Origin: Thermodesulfomicrobium sp. WS
Lineage (GTDB): Bacteria > Desulfobacterota > Desulfovibrionia > Desulfovibrionales > Desulfomicrobiaceae
NCBI RefSeq assembly: GCF_027925145.1
Contig: NZ_AP027130.1
Span: forward strand, 434,001-498,000
DNA: 64,000 nt
Direction: 5' to 3'
Shown: piece by piece, positions 36,707 to 44,857 of the stretch
How positions within the stretch are numbered: the stretch's first letter is position 1
Layout of the letters: every line of letters starts with the position of its first letter
Translations under genes and position numbers: made by a program
The notes under the pieces: model-generated
What the model was told of the DNA's origin: nothing
The model's input: only the letters and a program-made list of their open reading frames with translations
The model's database searches: none

Positions 36707-39700
36707 TTAGGCGCGGATCACTTTGATCCGGCTTTGGTAGAAGACCGCGCTACCCCCTACGGGATCCACCAGGCCGGTATTGCCGAGCACCGGGTCCACG
36801 CGCATGGCGGCATTGCCATGGAAACCTCGGGCGCGGCGGGGATCTCCGGCGATGGTGACCCCGTCGATGACCATGTCTCCCGCGCCATTGGCCCAGTGGC
36901 CAAATCCCAAGGGGAAGGCCACGACGCCTGGACGCAGACCTTGCACCACTTTGACTTTACCTCGCATGGGTTTGGTGCGGCCATGGCCCAAGTCCCAAAC
37001 ACCGTTGGGATTGGTGGGCGAGATGAGCATGACCTCGTCCCCGTTTTTGAGCCCGAGACGGGCGGCGTCTTCTGCCGCCATTTCCACGAAGCCTTCGGGA
37101 AGGATGGCGTTCAACCAATAGTCCGGGATGGTGCGGCTCTTGGTTTGTGAGATGGTCTTATAGGTGATGAGGGTGAATGGGAATCCATTTTTGGCGTCTT
37201 CCAGGACATTCCCCATGCAATCCACCGGATTCGGCATCCAAAAGGCATGGGGCACGTAGGGCTTGCCGGTCATGGAGTATTTGGTGAGTGCTAGATTCTC
37301 CATGTAGATTCCGACCATTTTGCCATATTTGTTGGCCACTTGATCGCCTTTGTACGCTTTGGCGTATTCCTGGAATCGGCCGCCGCGGTTGAGGACGGTG
37401 ATCACATGGGGCCACAGTTCTGGGCCGACGATGGCCTTCCAGCGCTCGGGATGGAAAACGGTCTCTGGCAGGTGGCTGCGGGCGGCAAGAAAGATGCGTT
37501 CCTCTTCCGCAGAGGCTGCAGGCACCTTGTCCGAGCCATCGGCCTTTTCCCCAAAGGCGACGTTGGCCACCATGCGCAGGTAGAGGTCTTCCATGCGAGT
37601 GAAGTGCTTGCCTTCTCCCCAAGCGTTGGGGCCGAAGTTGGGGAGTTTGAGGGCTTCGGCCATGGCGAGAAGGGTGGATTCCAGGCATAGCGGCATCTTC
37701 TCTCCGTATACCGTCACCGTCTCTGTCATGGGGGCGACTGCCGGCTGGCGGATGGGCGCTACCTTGCAGCTCATAGATGGATGGGAGCCGGAAAACTCCC
37801 AACGCTCCAGGTAGGTGAGATCCGGGAAGATATAGTCCGCGTACATGCTGGTCTCGCCCACGGTGATGTCTGAGGCGATAAAGAGCGGAATCTTCTTGGG
37901 GTCTTTGAGGATTTCCACCAGGGCGTGGCCTGCGGGCAGGGCGTACACCGGTGTGCCCATGTAGAGAAAGAGGCACTTGATCTGGTAGGGGTACATGTCT
38001 GCTGCGCTGGGGATGACTTCCTGGTAGATGTCGCTGGCAAAGGGATACCATACCCGCTTGGAAGGGTAGCCGGCAAAGAGCGTGGTCTTGTCGTAGGCGA
38101 TTCCATGGCGGATGATGGAGATGCCCCAGGGCGAGAGCTTGGGCCCCTTGGTCACGGGATAGGGCATGCCTTCTTTGGAGCCCGTAGTGTCGTAGGTGGT
38201 GGCCTTGATCATCCCCCCGGTCCAATCGTGGTTGCCGATGAGGACGTTGACGGTCATCCAAGTGAGGACGTTGTAGAAACCGATGGTGTGTTGCGAGGCG
38301 CCGCGGTGGATGTCCGCCACGGCGCGCTTGCCGTGGCTGGTGAACTCCCGGGCGACTTCGACGATATCCGCCTCCGCCAGTCCGCAGATTTCCGCCCATT
38401 GGGAAAGGGAGCGGGAGAAGGCCGTTTCTTTGTAGATCTGCAGGACGCTTTTGACCTTTTTGCCGCCGATCTCGGTGTCCACCAGGAGGTCGCCGGTGAC
38501 GGGATCGGTCTCGCTATTGGGGTCGAAGAATCGGGGTTCAGACCCTTGAAGGGTGACGAAGGCGTCGAACTCCCACGTCTGATCTGGGTGTTTGCTCGAT
38601 GGCCGTGTCTCTTTGGGGCGGCCCAGGTCCGAAGCCCGCAGGAACCGGCCTGGAGTCCCGTCGTCGTTCACGATCACCAGCCAGCAGGCCTGCGTCCAGG
38701 TGGGCTCTCCGCTGGCCTTGGCTGCAGCTTTGTTGGCATTGCCCAGATAGCGGGCATCGTAGCGTTCGTTTTCGATGATCCAGCGGATCATAGCTTGCCC
38801 TAGGGCCCCTACAGCCTCGGGAGCCACGGGGAGCCACTTCCACGCCCGTCCTGCGGTCTTGGAGCAGCGGGGGTCCACCACGGCGATCTTGCGGCCTTGG
38901 TCCACCATGCCTTGGGTGACTTTGCCGGCGCGCATGGGCGGGCCGTAGTTGGCTTCATAGGGGCTTGCGCCCACGAAGAGGAGGAACTCGGCATTGCCAG
39001 TGTCTGCCTGCCAATAGAACTTGCTGCCATCGGTGAATTTCCCTTCGACAAACTGGTCGCTCATGGCCTTGCAGGTGAAATAGAGCGATCCCTGGCACAC
39101 AGTGGTGTGTCCGTGGGTATTGGTGGTGCCAAGACCATCGCGGAAAAAGCGGCTGATGAATTCTCCGCGTCCACCTTTTTGCCTGCCCCAGTAGTAACAA
39201 ATCTGATTGTTTTTGGGGCCGAGGTCCGGGTGTTTGGGATCGATAAGATACTTGAGGTTGTCGGCATGCTTGGCCTGGAATTCTTCCAGGGTCATTTTTT
39301 TGTCCGCCACTTTCTTGGCATCCTCGGCCAAGGCCTTGTGGACCGCTGGATCCCGCAAGGCGGCCAGATCGGCGATACCCTCCACGTGCCCTTCGCCAAA
39401 AAGGTCTCCTCCGAAGACAACCTCTTTGATAGCCTGGTCGAAGGGGATGCTGATCCATTTGTTTTCTCCGCGTTTGCCTGCGCGCTTGAGGACTTTGACG
39501 ATGCGGTAGGGGTCATAGAGGGTCTGGACGCCCGCAAAGCCCTTAGGGCACAGCGCGGCATCCACCGTGGCCGCTTCGGTGAGCGGCGTGGAGTAAGGAA
39601 TCTGGGGGCACAGGTTCCATGGGCTGTAGGGGTTCCCATCGATCTTGGCCACGCGCCCTTGGTGGATTTTGACCGTGATGCCGCATTGGGTGTTGCATTG

Positions 39701-39910
39701 CTGGCATGCGGAACGAATTTGATGTTCGGGGCGCAGCAGGGTGTATGCCCCTTGTCCGGGAATGGATGTGGCCTCGGCGGCGTCATCGAGCAAGACGCCG
39801 GCGGCACCGCTTGCAGCGGCAACGCCGCCCAACAAGGCGCAGGTCTTGAGGAAATCGCGGCGATCCATCCCTTCAGGACATGGATGGTGCAGTGGGGACA
39901 TCTCAGACAT
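36707..39910 (-). CDS. Tetrathionate-reductase-like molybdopterin oxidoreductase, catalytic subunit (TtrA-like)
   Basis: A 1067-aa Tat-exported molybdoenzyme. The signal MDRRDFLKTCALLGG (residues 15-29) has the twin-Arg motif. The proximal [4Fe-4S] motif is CQQCNTQCGITVKI with a later CPKG, and the likely Mo-ligand Cys lies in HTTVCQGSLYFTC. Length and gene order (Fe-S, NrfD, catalytic) match TtrBCA and set it apart from shorter Psr/Phs and Nap enzymes; arsenate or another sulfur oxyanion remains possible. It would reduce an external acceptor with menaquinol. GGAGG precedes ATG 39910, which overlaps the NrfD stop by 8 bases. Confidence 0.78.
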   Translation of the reverse strand: MSEMSPLHHPCPEGMDRRDFLKTCALLGGVAAASGAAGVLLDDAAEATSIPGQGAYTLLRPEHQIRSACQQCNTQCGITVKIHQGRVAKIDGNPYSPWNLCPQIPYSTPLTEAATVDAALCPKGFAGVQTLYDPYRIVKVLKRAGKRGENKWISIPFDQAIKEVVFGGDLFGEGHVEGIADLAALRDPAVHKALAEDAKKVADKKMTLEEFQAKHADNLKYLIDPKHPDLGPKNNQICYYWGRQKGGRGEFISRFFRDGLGTTNTHGHTTVCQGSLYFTCKAMSDQFVEGKFTDGSKFYWQADTGNAEFLLFVGASPYEANYGPPMRAGKVTQGMVDQGRKIAVVDPRCSKTAGRAWKWLPVAPEAVGALGQAMIRWIIENERYDARYLGNANKAAAKASGEPTWTQACWLVIVNDDGTPGRFLRASDLGRPKETRPSSKHPDQTWEFDAFVTLQGSEPRFFDPNSETDPVTGDLLVDTEIGGKKVKSVLQIYKETAFSRSLSQWAEICGLAEADIVEVAREFTSHGKRAVADIHRGASQHTIGFYNVLTWMTVNVLIGNHDWTGGMIKATTYDTTGSKEGMPYPVTKGPKLSPWGISIIRHGIAYDKTTLFAGYPSKRVWYPFASDIYQEVIPSAADMYPYQIKCLFLYMGTPVYALPAGHALVEILKDPKKIPLFIASDITVGETSMYADYIFPDLTYLERWEFSGSHPSMSCKVAPIRQPAVAPMTETVTVYGEKMPLCLESTLLAMAEALKLPNFGPNAWGEGKHFTRMEDLYLRMVANVAFGEKADGSDKVPAASAEEERIFLAARSHLPETVFHPERWKAIVGPELWPHVITVLNRGGRFQEYAKAYKGDQVANKYGKMVGIYMENLALTKYSMTGKPYVPHAFWMPNPVDCMGNVLEDAKNGFPFTLITYKTISQTKSRTIPDYWLNAILPEGFVEMAAEDAARLGLKNGDEVMLISPTNPNGVWDLGHGRTKPMRGKVKVVQGLRPGVVAFPLGFGHWANGAGDMVIDGVTIAGDPRRARGFHGNAAMRVDPVLGNTGLVDPVGGSAVFYQSRIKVIRA

Positions 39911-41027
39911 GGGAACCTCCGTGACGGAAAAGGGCAGGAAGCAGTCGGGGACCCAGGGAAAGGGCAAGGAGGGCCAGGGATGCGACAAAAACCACCACCA
40001 GCCATTCTCCCAACTGCGGGGTGGTGTGGAGGGCCAAGCGTTCTTGGATGAAGGCTTGATCGAGACCCGGAAGTGGCGCCACGCTTTGCGGTGGGACCAC
40101 GAAGACCCAGCGGGTGGCGAGGAATGAGACCATGACGCTGAGGCTTCCCCAGGCTGCGGCCCGTGCCGTTCGCCGGAAAAGGATGCAGACCATAGGGACA
40201 ACGATCCCCAGTCCGACGTGGAGGACCCAGAACACCCACCCGTTGGTTCCGGAGAGGATGGCCTGGAGCGCCTGATGGTTGGCCGTGTCGCCGGACTGGA
40301 GCACGGTCAGCCCCATGAGGAGTTCAAGAAGCGCAAAGAGGATGACCAGTGTCAAGACGCCGTAGCCTACTCCCATGACCAGGCGTTCGGCATACCCAAA
40401 GGCCCAGGCCAGAAAGCACATGAGCGCGGTGCCCGCCATGAGGGCTGCCACCACGAAGTACAAGGGCACCATGGGGCCGCCCCAAATGGGCAGATAGGTA
40501 AGCATGCCAAAGATGTATCCATTGGTGGTGTAAAAGAGGAGGGCGATGGGGATGCTTGCGAAGGTGAACAGACGCACGAGCCTGGCATCGTTTTTGTGGA
40601 TAGCCCAAATCTTGAGGAGATAAACTCCAAGGAGGGCGTTGAAGAAAACGAACATCCACGCCATGGGCGAGGTGAGGGCCGGTGCGGTGAGGAAGCGGTA
40701 CATGCGCTCCATGTGGCCCAAGTCCAGGGCAATGGCCAAGCCGGCGCAAAGTTCCGTCACCACCACGGTCCATGCGACCATGCCCGAGAGCGGCTCATAA
40801 TCGTGTTTGCCGAACACCGTTGTTGCCAAGGCTAAAGGAAGACCTCCAGCGGAAAACCCGAGAAAAGTGAGATAGAGGGCGACTCCAAGCCCCCATGGGA
40901 CGAAGGAGGTCAAACCGGTGGCGTGTGTCCCGTAGAGCAGGGCCTCCAGGACGCCCCATGCGCCGAGGATGAGCCCAAGGATGGCGACGCCGAGAACGAG
41001 CCTGTTGGGAGCGGTTGCAGTGGTCAT
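39903..41027 (-). CDS. NrfD/PsrC-type quinol-oxidising membrane subunit (TtrC-like)
   Basis: A 374-aa protein with nine to ten membrane helices, starting near LVLGVAILGLILGAWG and including GHMERMYRFLTAPALTSPMA with the quinone-site-like His/Glu and Arg. It oxidises menaquinol and passes electrons to the Fe-S subunit. It starts 12 bases after the Fe-S gene and overlaps the catalytic gene. No c-type haem motif is present, as in TtrC and PsrC. Confidence 0.86.
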   Translation of the reverse strand: MTTATAPNRLVLGVAILGLILGAWGVLEALLYGTHATGLTSFVPWGLGVALYLTFLGFSAGGLPLALATTVFGKHDYEPLSGMVAWTVVVTELCAGLAIALDLGHMERMYRFLTAPALTSPMAWMFVFFNALLGVYLLKIWAIHKNDARLVRLFTFASIPIALLFYTTNGYIFGMLTYLPIWGGPMVPLYFVVAALMAGTALMCFLAWAFGYAERLVMGVGYGVLTLVILFALLELLMGLTVLQSGDTANHQALQAILSGTNGWVFWVLHVGLGIVVPMVCILFRRTARAAAWGSLSVMVSFLATRWVFVVPPQSVAPLPGLDQAFIQERLALHTTPQLGEWLVVVFVASLALLALSLGPRLLPALFRHGGSHV

Positions 41028-41039
41028 GGGAGCCCTCCT

Positions 41040-41792
41040 TTAGGTGAGGTAAAACACGTGGGGTTGGGTGCCGAGGTGCTCTTTGAGGCGCATGACCCGC
41101 GCAGAGCCGACCAGACGGTGCACCATGGACTGCGGGTCGTTGAGGTTGCCGAAGAAGGTGGCTCGACCCACGCACGAGGTGACACAGGAAGGAAGCTGAC
41201 CATTGTGGACGCGGTGGAGACAGAAGTGACACTTGCGGGCATTGCCCACGGGCGAGGCGCGTCGGCGGTCTCCCCAATCTTTGTCGTATTCCGGGGCAGT
41301 GCGCTTGGCGTACCCTCGCTCCATTTGGCTTCGACTCACCAAGACCCCTGCCAACTCTGGGGTCCCCGTGGAGTAGGCTTCGCCAAAATCAGAGGTGCGC
41401 GCCCCATAGGGACATGCCTTGAGACAGAATCGACATCCGATGCATTTTTCATAGTCAATAACTACTGCCCCTTCATCGTCTTTCCATGTTGCATGGACAG
41501 GGCAGACTGGTACACATGGAGGGTTTTGGCAATGCATGCACGGTCGAGGAAGAAATCGGCGCGCCACATGTGGATATGTGCCGATTTCTTCCTCAATGAC
41601 AGGACGATAGACGACTCCAGGAGGAAGGTTGTTTTCCGTTGCACATGCAATGGTGCAGGCATGACATCCGATGCATTTGGCGAGGTCGATGACCATGCCC
41701 CATGCTGCAGGTATTTTATCCTGTCGCGTGCGGGCAAGATCTCGGTGCATGGTGATGAGAGGATCTTCCGTTGGCAGGGTGGGCTGAAACAT
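41040..41792 (-). CDS. Four-cluster [4Fe-4S] electron-transfer subunit (TtrB-like)
   Basis: A 250-aa DmsB/PsrB-type protein. Four Cys groups are visible: CIGCHACTIAC (about 40-50), CMHCQNPPCVPVC (about 85-97), CIGCRFCLKAC (about 117-127), and CHFC with CVTSC toward the end. There is no Sec or Tat leader of its own, so export probably rides on the twin-Arg signal of the catalytic subunit. AAGGAGG 5 bases before ATG 41792 fixes the start; a longer GTG reading is rejected. A perfect 15-bp inverted repeat lies inside the coding sequence at 41546-41594. Confidence 0.9.
   Translation of the reverse strand: MFQPTLPTEDPLITMHRDLARTRQDKIPAAWGMVIDLAKCIGCHACTIACATENNLPPGVVYRPVIEEEIGTYPHVARRFLPRPCMHCQNPPCVPVCPVHATWKDDEGAVVIDYEKCIGCRFCLKACPYGARTSDFGEAYSTGTPELAGVLVSRSQMERGYAKRTAPEYDKDWGDRRRASPVGNARKCHFCLHRVHNGQLPSCVTSCVGRATFFGNLNDPQSMVHRLVGSARVMRLKEHLGTQPHVFYLT
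41546..41594. repeat. Perfect 15-bp inverted repeat inside the TtrB-like gene
   Basis: Arms GAGGAAGAAATCGGC (41546-41560) and GCCGATTTCTTCCTC (41580-41594) match at all 15 positions around a 19-base spacer, and the spacer itself contains the palindrome CCACATGTGG. In the protein these bases encode EEEIG and RRFLP, so the symmetry is unlikely to be forced by the amino acids. The mRNA could form a strong hairpin. Confidence 0.9.
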
Positions 41793-41846
41793 AGGGGCCT
41801 CCTTAAGGAGCACGGACGAAAAAAGGGGTGATGAAGCTATGGTTCG

Positions 41847-41875
41847 TGGCTAACAAAGGAGAGCGAAAAGGTCAA
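41847..41875 (-). promoter_or_regulatory. Possible promoter of the TtrBCA-like operon
   Basis: Minus-strand TTGACC (41870-41875), 17-base spacer, TAGCCA (41847-41852), about 55 bases before the Fe-S subunit ATG. The -10 is weak, so an activator may be needed; no TtrRS-type two-component genes lie beside the operon. Confidence 0.4.
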
Positions 41876-41916
41876 GTAGTGATTGAAGGATAAAGTGATT
41901 GCCAAACAGCTCATGG

Positions 41917-42621
41917 CTACTGCCCGAGCCACGGGGAAAGCAGGAAAAAGAGGCCCAAGGCGGCGATGCCCACGCCAGCTAGACGGCGGAATGCGGTGCT
42001 GCCTCGTTGCCAGCGGGCGTTTGCCACCAGGCGGCGGATCCAGGCGGTGCAACTGCCGGCCACGGCTATGGGCAGGCAGTGGCCGAGGCCAAAGGCAAGG
42101 ATGAGCAGCGTGCCTTGGGCGATCTGCCCCTGCACGGTGATGATGGCGAGTATCGGGGCGATGAACCCAAAGGTGCAACTTCCGGAGAGCACGCCATAGG
42201 CAAGGCCCAGGATAAGCGCGCCGAAGGGACCGCGCAGCCGCAGACGGCCCAGGAGCCCTCCGTGCAGGGAGCAGCGGGCAAGGCCGAGCATGTCCAGCGC
42301 CACCCACAGGAGCACCAGCCCCACCGCCATGGCCCAGTAGGGACTCACTGTTCCCAGCATTTGGCCCAAGGCGGCGCAGATTCCCCCCAGTGCCGCAATG
42401 GTGGTGAAGAGCCCCAGGGTGAAGAGCCCTGCGTAGAACATGGCCTGACGCCCTTCCACCAAGCGTTCTTGGCCAGCCACGTAGCCCACGATCAATGGAA
42501 TGGAAGCCAGGTGGCATGGGCTCAAGAGAACGCTCACCATGCCCCAGGCAAAGGCCCCGCCCACGGCCAGGAGACTGCCGGTCTCCATCCAGGCGGCAAT
42601 GGTCATGAGCAGGGAATCCAT
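41917..42621 (-). CDS. CcdA/DsbD-type cytochrome c biogenesis transmembrane protein
   Basis: A 234-aa protein with six to seven membrane helices. The two redox Cys of CcdA are visible in VLLSPCHLASIPLI (about residue 36) and SGSCTFGFIAP (about 149). It moves reducing equivalents from cytoplasmic thioredoxin to the periplasm. Its ATG overlaps the stop of the exported thioredoxin by one base (TAATG), so the pair works as a disulfide-reducing relay. It is controlled from the divergent promoter shared with arsR, which ties the relay to whatever the ArsR protein senses. Confidence 0.88.
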   Translation of the reverse strand: MDSLLMTIAAWMETGSLLAVGGAFAWGMVSVLLSPCHLASIPLIVGYVAGQERLVEGRQAMFYAGLFTLGLFTTIAALGGICAALGQMLGTVSPYWAMAVGLVLLWVALDMLGLARCSLHGGLLGRLRLRGPFGALILGLAYGVLSGSCTFGFIAPILAIITVQGQIAQGTLLILAFGLGHCLPIAVAGSCTAWIRRLVANARWQRGSTAFRRLAGVGIAALGLFFLLSPWLGQ

Positions 42622-43025
42622 TAGTGGACCCCCAGCCGGGCGAGGACCTTTTCGATGGATTCTTGGGGAAAGAACCCTTCGTGGCGCATGATCTCCTTGC
42701 CGGAGGCGTCGTAGAAGATCTGGGTGGGGATGGCCCGAATGCCGAACCGCTCGGTCTGCTCCGGGTGCTGCCAGACATCGATGAACACGATGGCGGCCTT
42801 GCCCTCGTACTTGTGCGCGAGGTTTTCGAGCACCGGGGCCATCATTTTGCAGGGAATGCAGCTTTTGGCGCCCAGATCGAGGACCGTCACCATGCCGGGG
42901 GCGGGCACCGGAACCGGGTCTCCGGACAAGGATGATGATGCGGCCCCTGCCTTCGGCCCGGCAGCAAAGAGCGCCATCCCGACGACCACGAAAAGCCATA
43001 TTCCACGTTGGACCTGGTGCAGCAT
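42621..43025 (-). CDS. Membrane-anchored or exported thioredoxin-like protein
   Basis: A 134-aa protein with a hydrophobic N-terminal leader (GIWLFVVVGMALFAAG, residues 8-23) followed by a thioredoxin domain. The active site is AKSCIPCKMMAPVLENLAHK (CxxC with Ile-Pro) and the cis-Pro loop is GIRAIPTQIFYD. It acts on the outer face, fed by the neighbouring CcdA. GGAGG before ATG 43025 sets the start. Transcription begins from a promoter at 43064-43092 that overlaps an ArsR-type operator. Confidence 0.88.
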   Translation of the reverse strand: MLHQVQRGIWLFVVVGMALFAAGPKAGAASSSLSGDPVPVPAPGMVTVLDLGAKSCIPCKMMAPVLENLAHKYEGKAAIVFIDVWQHPEQTERFGIRAIPTQIFYDASGKEIMRHEGFFPQESIEKVLARLGVH

Positions 43026-43059
43026 AGATTCCTCCAGAGTTTTTCGTAAGATGCGAAAA

Positions 43060-43077
43060 TTTGGCAATATGGCCAAA
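43060..43077. promoter_or_regulatory. Left ArsR-type operator (thioredoxin-ccdA side)
   Basis: TTTGGC (43060-43065), 6-base spacer, GCCAAA (43072-43077). The site overlaps the -10 and spacer of the minus-strand thioredoxin promoter. The same TTTGGC-N6-GCCAAA is found at 43143-43160 on the other promoter, centre-to-centre 83 bases away. Two identical half-site pairs on both sides of the intergenic region, next to an arsR gene, strongly suggest its binding sites. Confidence 0.72.
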
Positions 43078-43092
43078 AGATTTGTGGGTCAA
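43064..43092 (-). promoter_or_regulatory. Promoter of thioredoxin-ccdA
   Basis: Minus-strand TTGACC (43087-43092), exactly 17 bases, TATTGC (43064-43069), about 40 bases before the thioredoxin ATG. The operator at 43060-43077 covers its -10, so bound repressor would block polymerase. Confidence 0.65.
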
Positions 43093-43117
43093 GGCAGTCG
43101 CGGCGGGTGTCGGGGCA

Positions 43118-43146
43118 TTGACAGCCGAGGCGCAGAGAATTATTTG
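43118..43146 (+). promoter_or_regulatory. Promoter of arsR-permease-thioredoxin-DGC
   Basis: TTGACA (43118-43123), 17 bases, TATTTG (43141-43146), about 30 bases before the ArsR ATG. The -10 lies inside the right operator, a typical arrangement for an autorepressed ArsR gene. Confidence 0.7.
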
Positions 43147-43162
43147 GCCAAATCGCCAAATA
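43141..43162. promoter_or_regulatory. Right ArsR-type operator (arsR side)
   Basis: Extended arms TATTTGGC (43141-43148) and GCCAAATA (43155-43162) form a perfect 8-bp inverted repeat with a 6-base spacer. It contains the same TTTGGC-N6-GCCAAA core as the left operator, overlaps the -10 and ends just before the ribosome site GGAGGT. Confidence 0.78.
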
Positions 43163-43174
43163 TTGGAGGTCGTC

Positions 43175-43525
43175 ATGCAGGAACAAGCCCAGTTGTACCA
43201 GCGGCGTGCGGAGATTTTGAAGGCCTTGGCCCATCCCACCCGGCTGTGGATGGTGGATCAGCTCGCCCAGGGTGAGGTGTGCGTGTGTCAGTTCGTGGAG
43301 GCGGTCGGTGTAGATTTTTCTACGATATCCAAGCACTTGACGGTACTGAAGCGCGCAGGGCTGGTGGAGGACGAGCGTCGCGGCAAACAGGTGTTCTACC
43401 GTTTGCGGATGCCGTGTGTGACGGGATTTTTCCGTTGTGTAGATCAGGTGTTGGACCATTCGGCTGCGGCCGGGATATGCGCCGCCTGTGCGACGGCGAA
43501 GGAGGATTGCCATGAACTGGCGTGA
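43175..43525 (+). CDS. ArsR/SmtB family metalloregulator
   Basis: A 116-aa winged-helix repressor. The recognition region is FSTISKHLTVLKRAGLVEDE with wing RRGKQVFYRL. Before it lies GEVCVCQFVEAVG: the CVC pair at the position where E. coli-type ArsR binds As(III), so a thiophilic metalloid or metal, or a thiol-reactive species, is the likely signal. Further Cys near the C-terminus (CAACATAKEDCHE) could add ligands. GGAGGT sits before ATG 43175. It is divergent from thioredoxin-ccdA and overlaps the permease gene by 14 bases. Confidence 0.92.
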   Translation: MQEQAQLYQRRAEILKALAHPTRLWMVDQLAQGEVCVCQFVEAVGVDFSTISKHLTVLKRAGLVEDERRGKQVFYRLRMPCVTGFFRCVDQVLDHSAAAGICAACATAKEDCHELA

Positions 43526-44813
43526 AGAATGGAAGATGTTGGTTGCCATGGTGGGGGCGTTCGTCGTCTGTTGGTATTTACCGGTGGGCGTGCCGCGTTT
43601 TGATGCCGCAGTGCTCGAGGCCTTCCATCTGGTGAAATGGTATGCCCAGGAGCATGTGCTCTTGTGCTTGGTCCCGGCCTTTTTCATTGCGGGCGCCATT
43701 GGCGTTTTTGTGAGTCAGGCGGCGGTGATGCGCTATCTGGGCGCTGGGGCCAAGAAGGTGCTCGCGTACGGCGTGGCTTCGGTGTCGGGCACGATTTTGG
43801 CGGTGTGCTCCTGCACCGTGCTGCCGCTTTTCGCCGGTATCTACCGCATGGGCGCCGGGCTTGGGCCGGCGTGCGCCTTTCTCTATTCCGGGCCTGCCAT
43901 CAATGTGCTCGCCATCGTGCTCACCGCCCGCATTTTGGGCCCGGAACTGGGTATTGCCCGCGCCGTGGGGGCCGTGGTGTTCAGCCTTGTCATCGGTCTT
44001 TTGATGGGGTTTTTCTTCCGCCAGGAAGAAGGGGAGCGTCTCGCCATGCAGCCCGTGACCTCCGACGAGGAGCCCGTGCGGCCCTTGTGGCAGACCGCCA
44101 TCTATTTTGCCCTCATGGTGGCCATCTTGGTATTCGCCAACTGGGGGCGGCCGCAGGAGGACACGGGGCTGTGGGCCGCTATCTTCGCCGCCAAGTGGTG
44201 GCTCACCAGCGTGGCGGCTGCGGGACTGGCCGTGGTGCTGGTGTCGTGGATGCGGCTTGCGGCGTGGAAGGTGGGGCTCACCGCTTTGGCCACAGCCCTG
44301 ACGGCCGTGGCCTTTCCCCAGGAGCCGGTGGCCGCGTTCACGGTAGGCGTGGTGGGGTTGTCGTGGATGACCAGCGTGGACCCCGGCGAGAGCGGGCAGT
44401 GGTTTTCTACCTCGTGGACGTTTGCCAAGCAGATCCTGCCGTTGCTTTTGGGCGGCGTGCTCGTGGCAGGGTTCCTCTTGGGCCGCGTCGGGCATGAGGG
44501 GATCATCCCTTCTTCGTGGGTGGCCGGCTTCGTGGGCGGAAACTCCCTGATGGCCAATTTCTTCGCCTCGTTCGTGGGGGCGTTCATGTACTTCGCCACC
44601 CTCACCGAGGTGCCCATCGTCCAAGGCCTCATTGGCGCGGGCATGGGCAAGGGGCCGGCCCTGAGCCTGCTGTTGGCCGGTCCGGCTTTGAGTTTGCCGA
44701 ACATGCTCGTCATCGGGAGCATCATGGGGGCGCGCAAGACGGTTGTCTTCGTGAGCTTGGTCGTGGTCATGGCCACGGTTTCGGGATGGGCTTTTGGACT
44801 CTTCTGGACGTAA
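43512..44813 (+). CDS. ArsP-like permease (PF03773-type)
   Basis: A 433-aa membrane protein with about ten helices in two halves. The first half holds the family signature with a Cys pair, TILAVCSCTVLPLFAGIYRM, then ACAFLYSGPAINVLAI. The second half repeats the pattern, EVPIVQGLIGAGMGKGPALS and LLAGPALSLPNMLVIG. Some members export trivalent organoarsenicals; others are uncharacterised. The CSC pair may bind a thiophilic metalloid. GGAGG precedes ATG 43512. It overlaps arsR and is followed by a mini-thioredoxin and a DGC-domain gene. Confidence 0.85.
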   Translation: MNWREEWKMLVAMVGAFVVCWYLPVGVPRFDAAVLEAFHLVKWYAQEHVLLCLVPAFFIAGAIGVFVSQAAVMRYLGAGAKKVLAYGVASVSGTILAVCSCTVLPLFAGIYRMGAGLGPACAFLYSGPAINVLAIVLTARILGPELGIARAVGAVVFSLVIGLLMGFFFRQEEGERLAMQPVTSDEEPVRPLWQTAIYFALMVAILVFANWGRPQEDTGLWAAIFAAKWWLTSVAAAGLAVVLVSWMRLAAWKVGLTALATALTAVAFPQEPVAAFTVGVVGLSWMTSVDPGESGQWFSTSWTFAKQILPLLLGGVLVAGFLLGRVGHEGIIPSSWVAGFVGGNSLMANFFASFVGAFMYFATLTEVPIVQGLIGAGMGKGPALSLLLAGPALSLPNMLVIGSIMGARKTVVFVSLVVVMATVSGWAFGLFWT

Positions 44814-44857
44814 TGCGGCCAGAGGCATAGACACATGAGCGGGAAGGAGGAACAGAA

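Noticed and set aside
43041-43059. TTTTCG/CGAAAA inverted repeat beside the left ArsR operator
   Set aside because: Six-base arms only, and not repeated at the other promoter; likely a minor leader hairpin.
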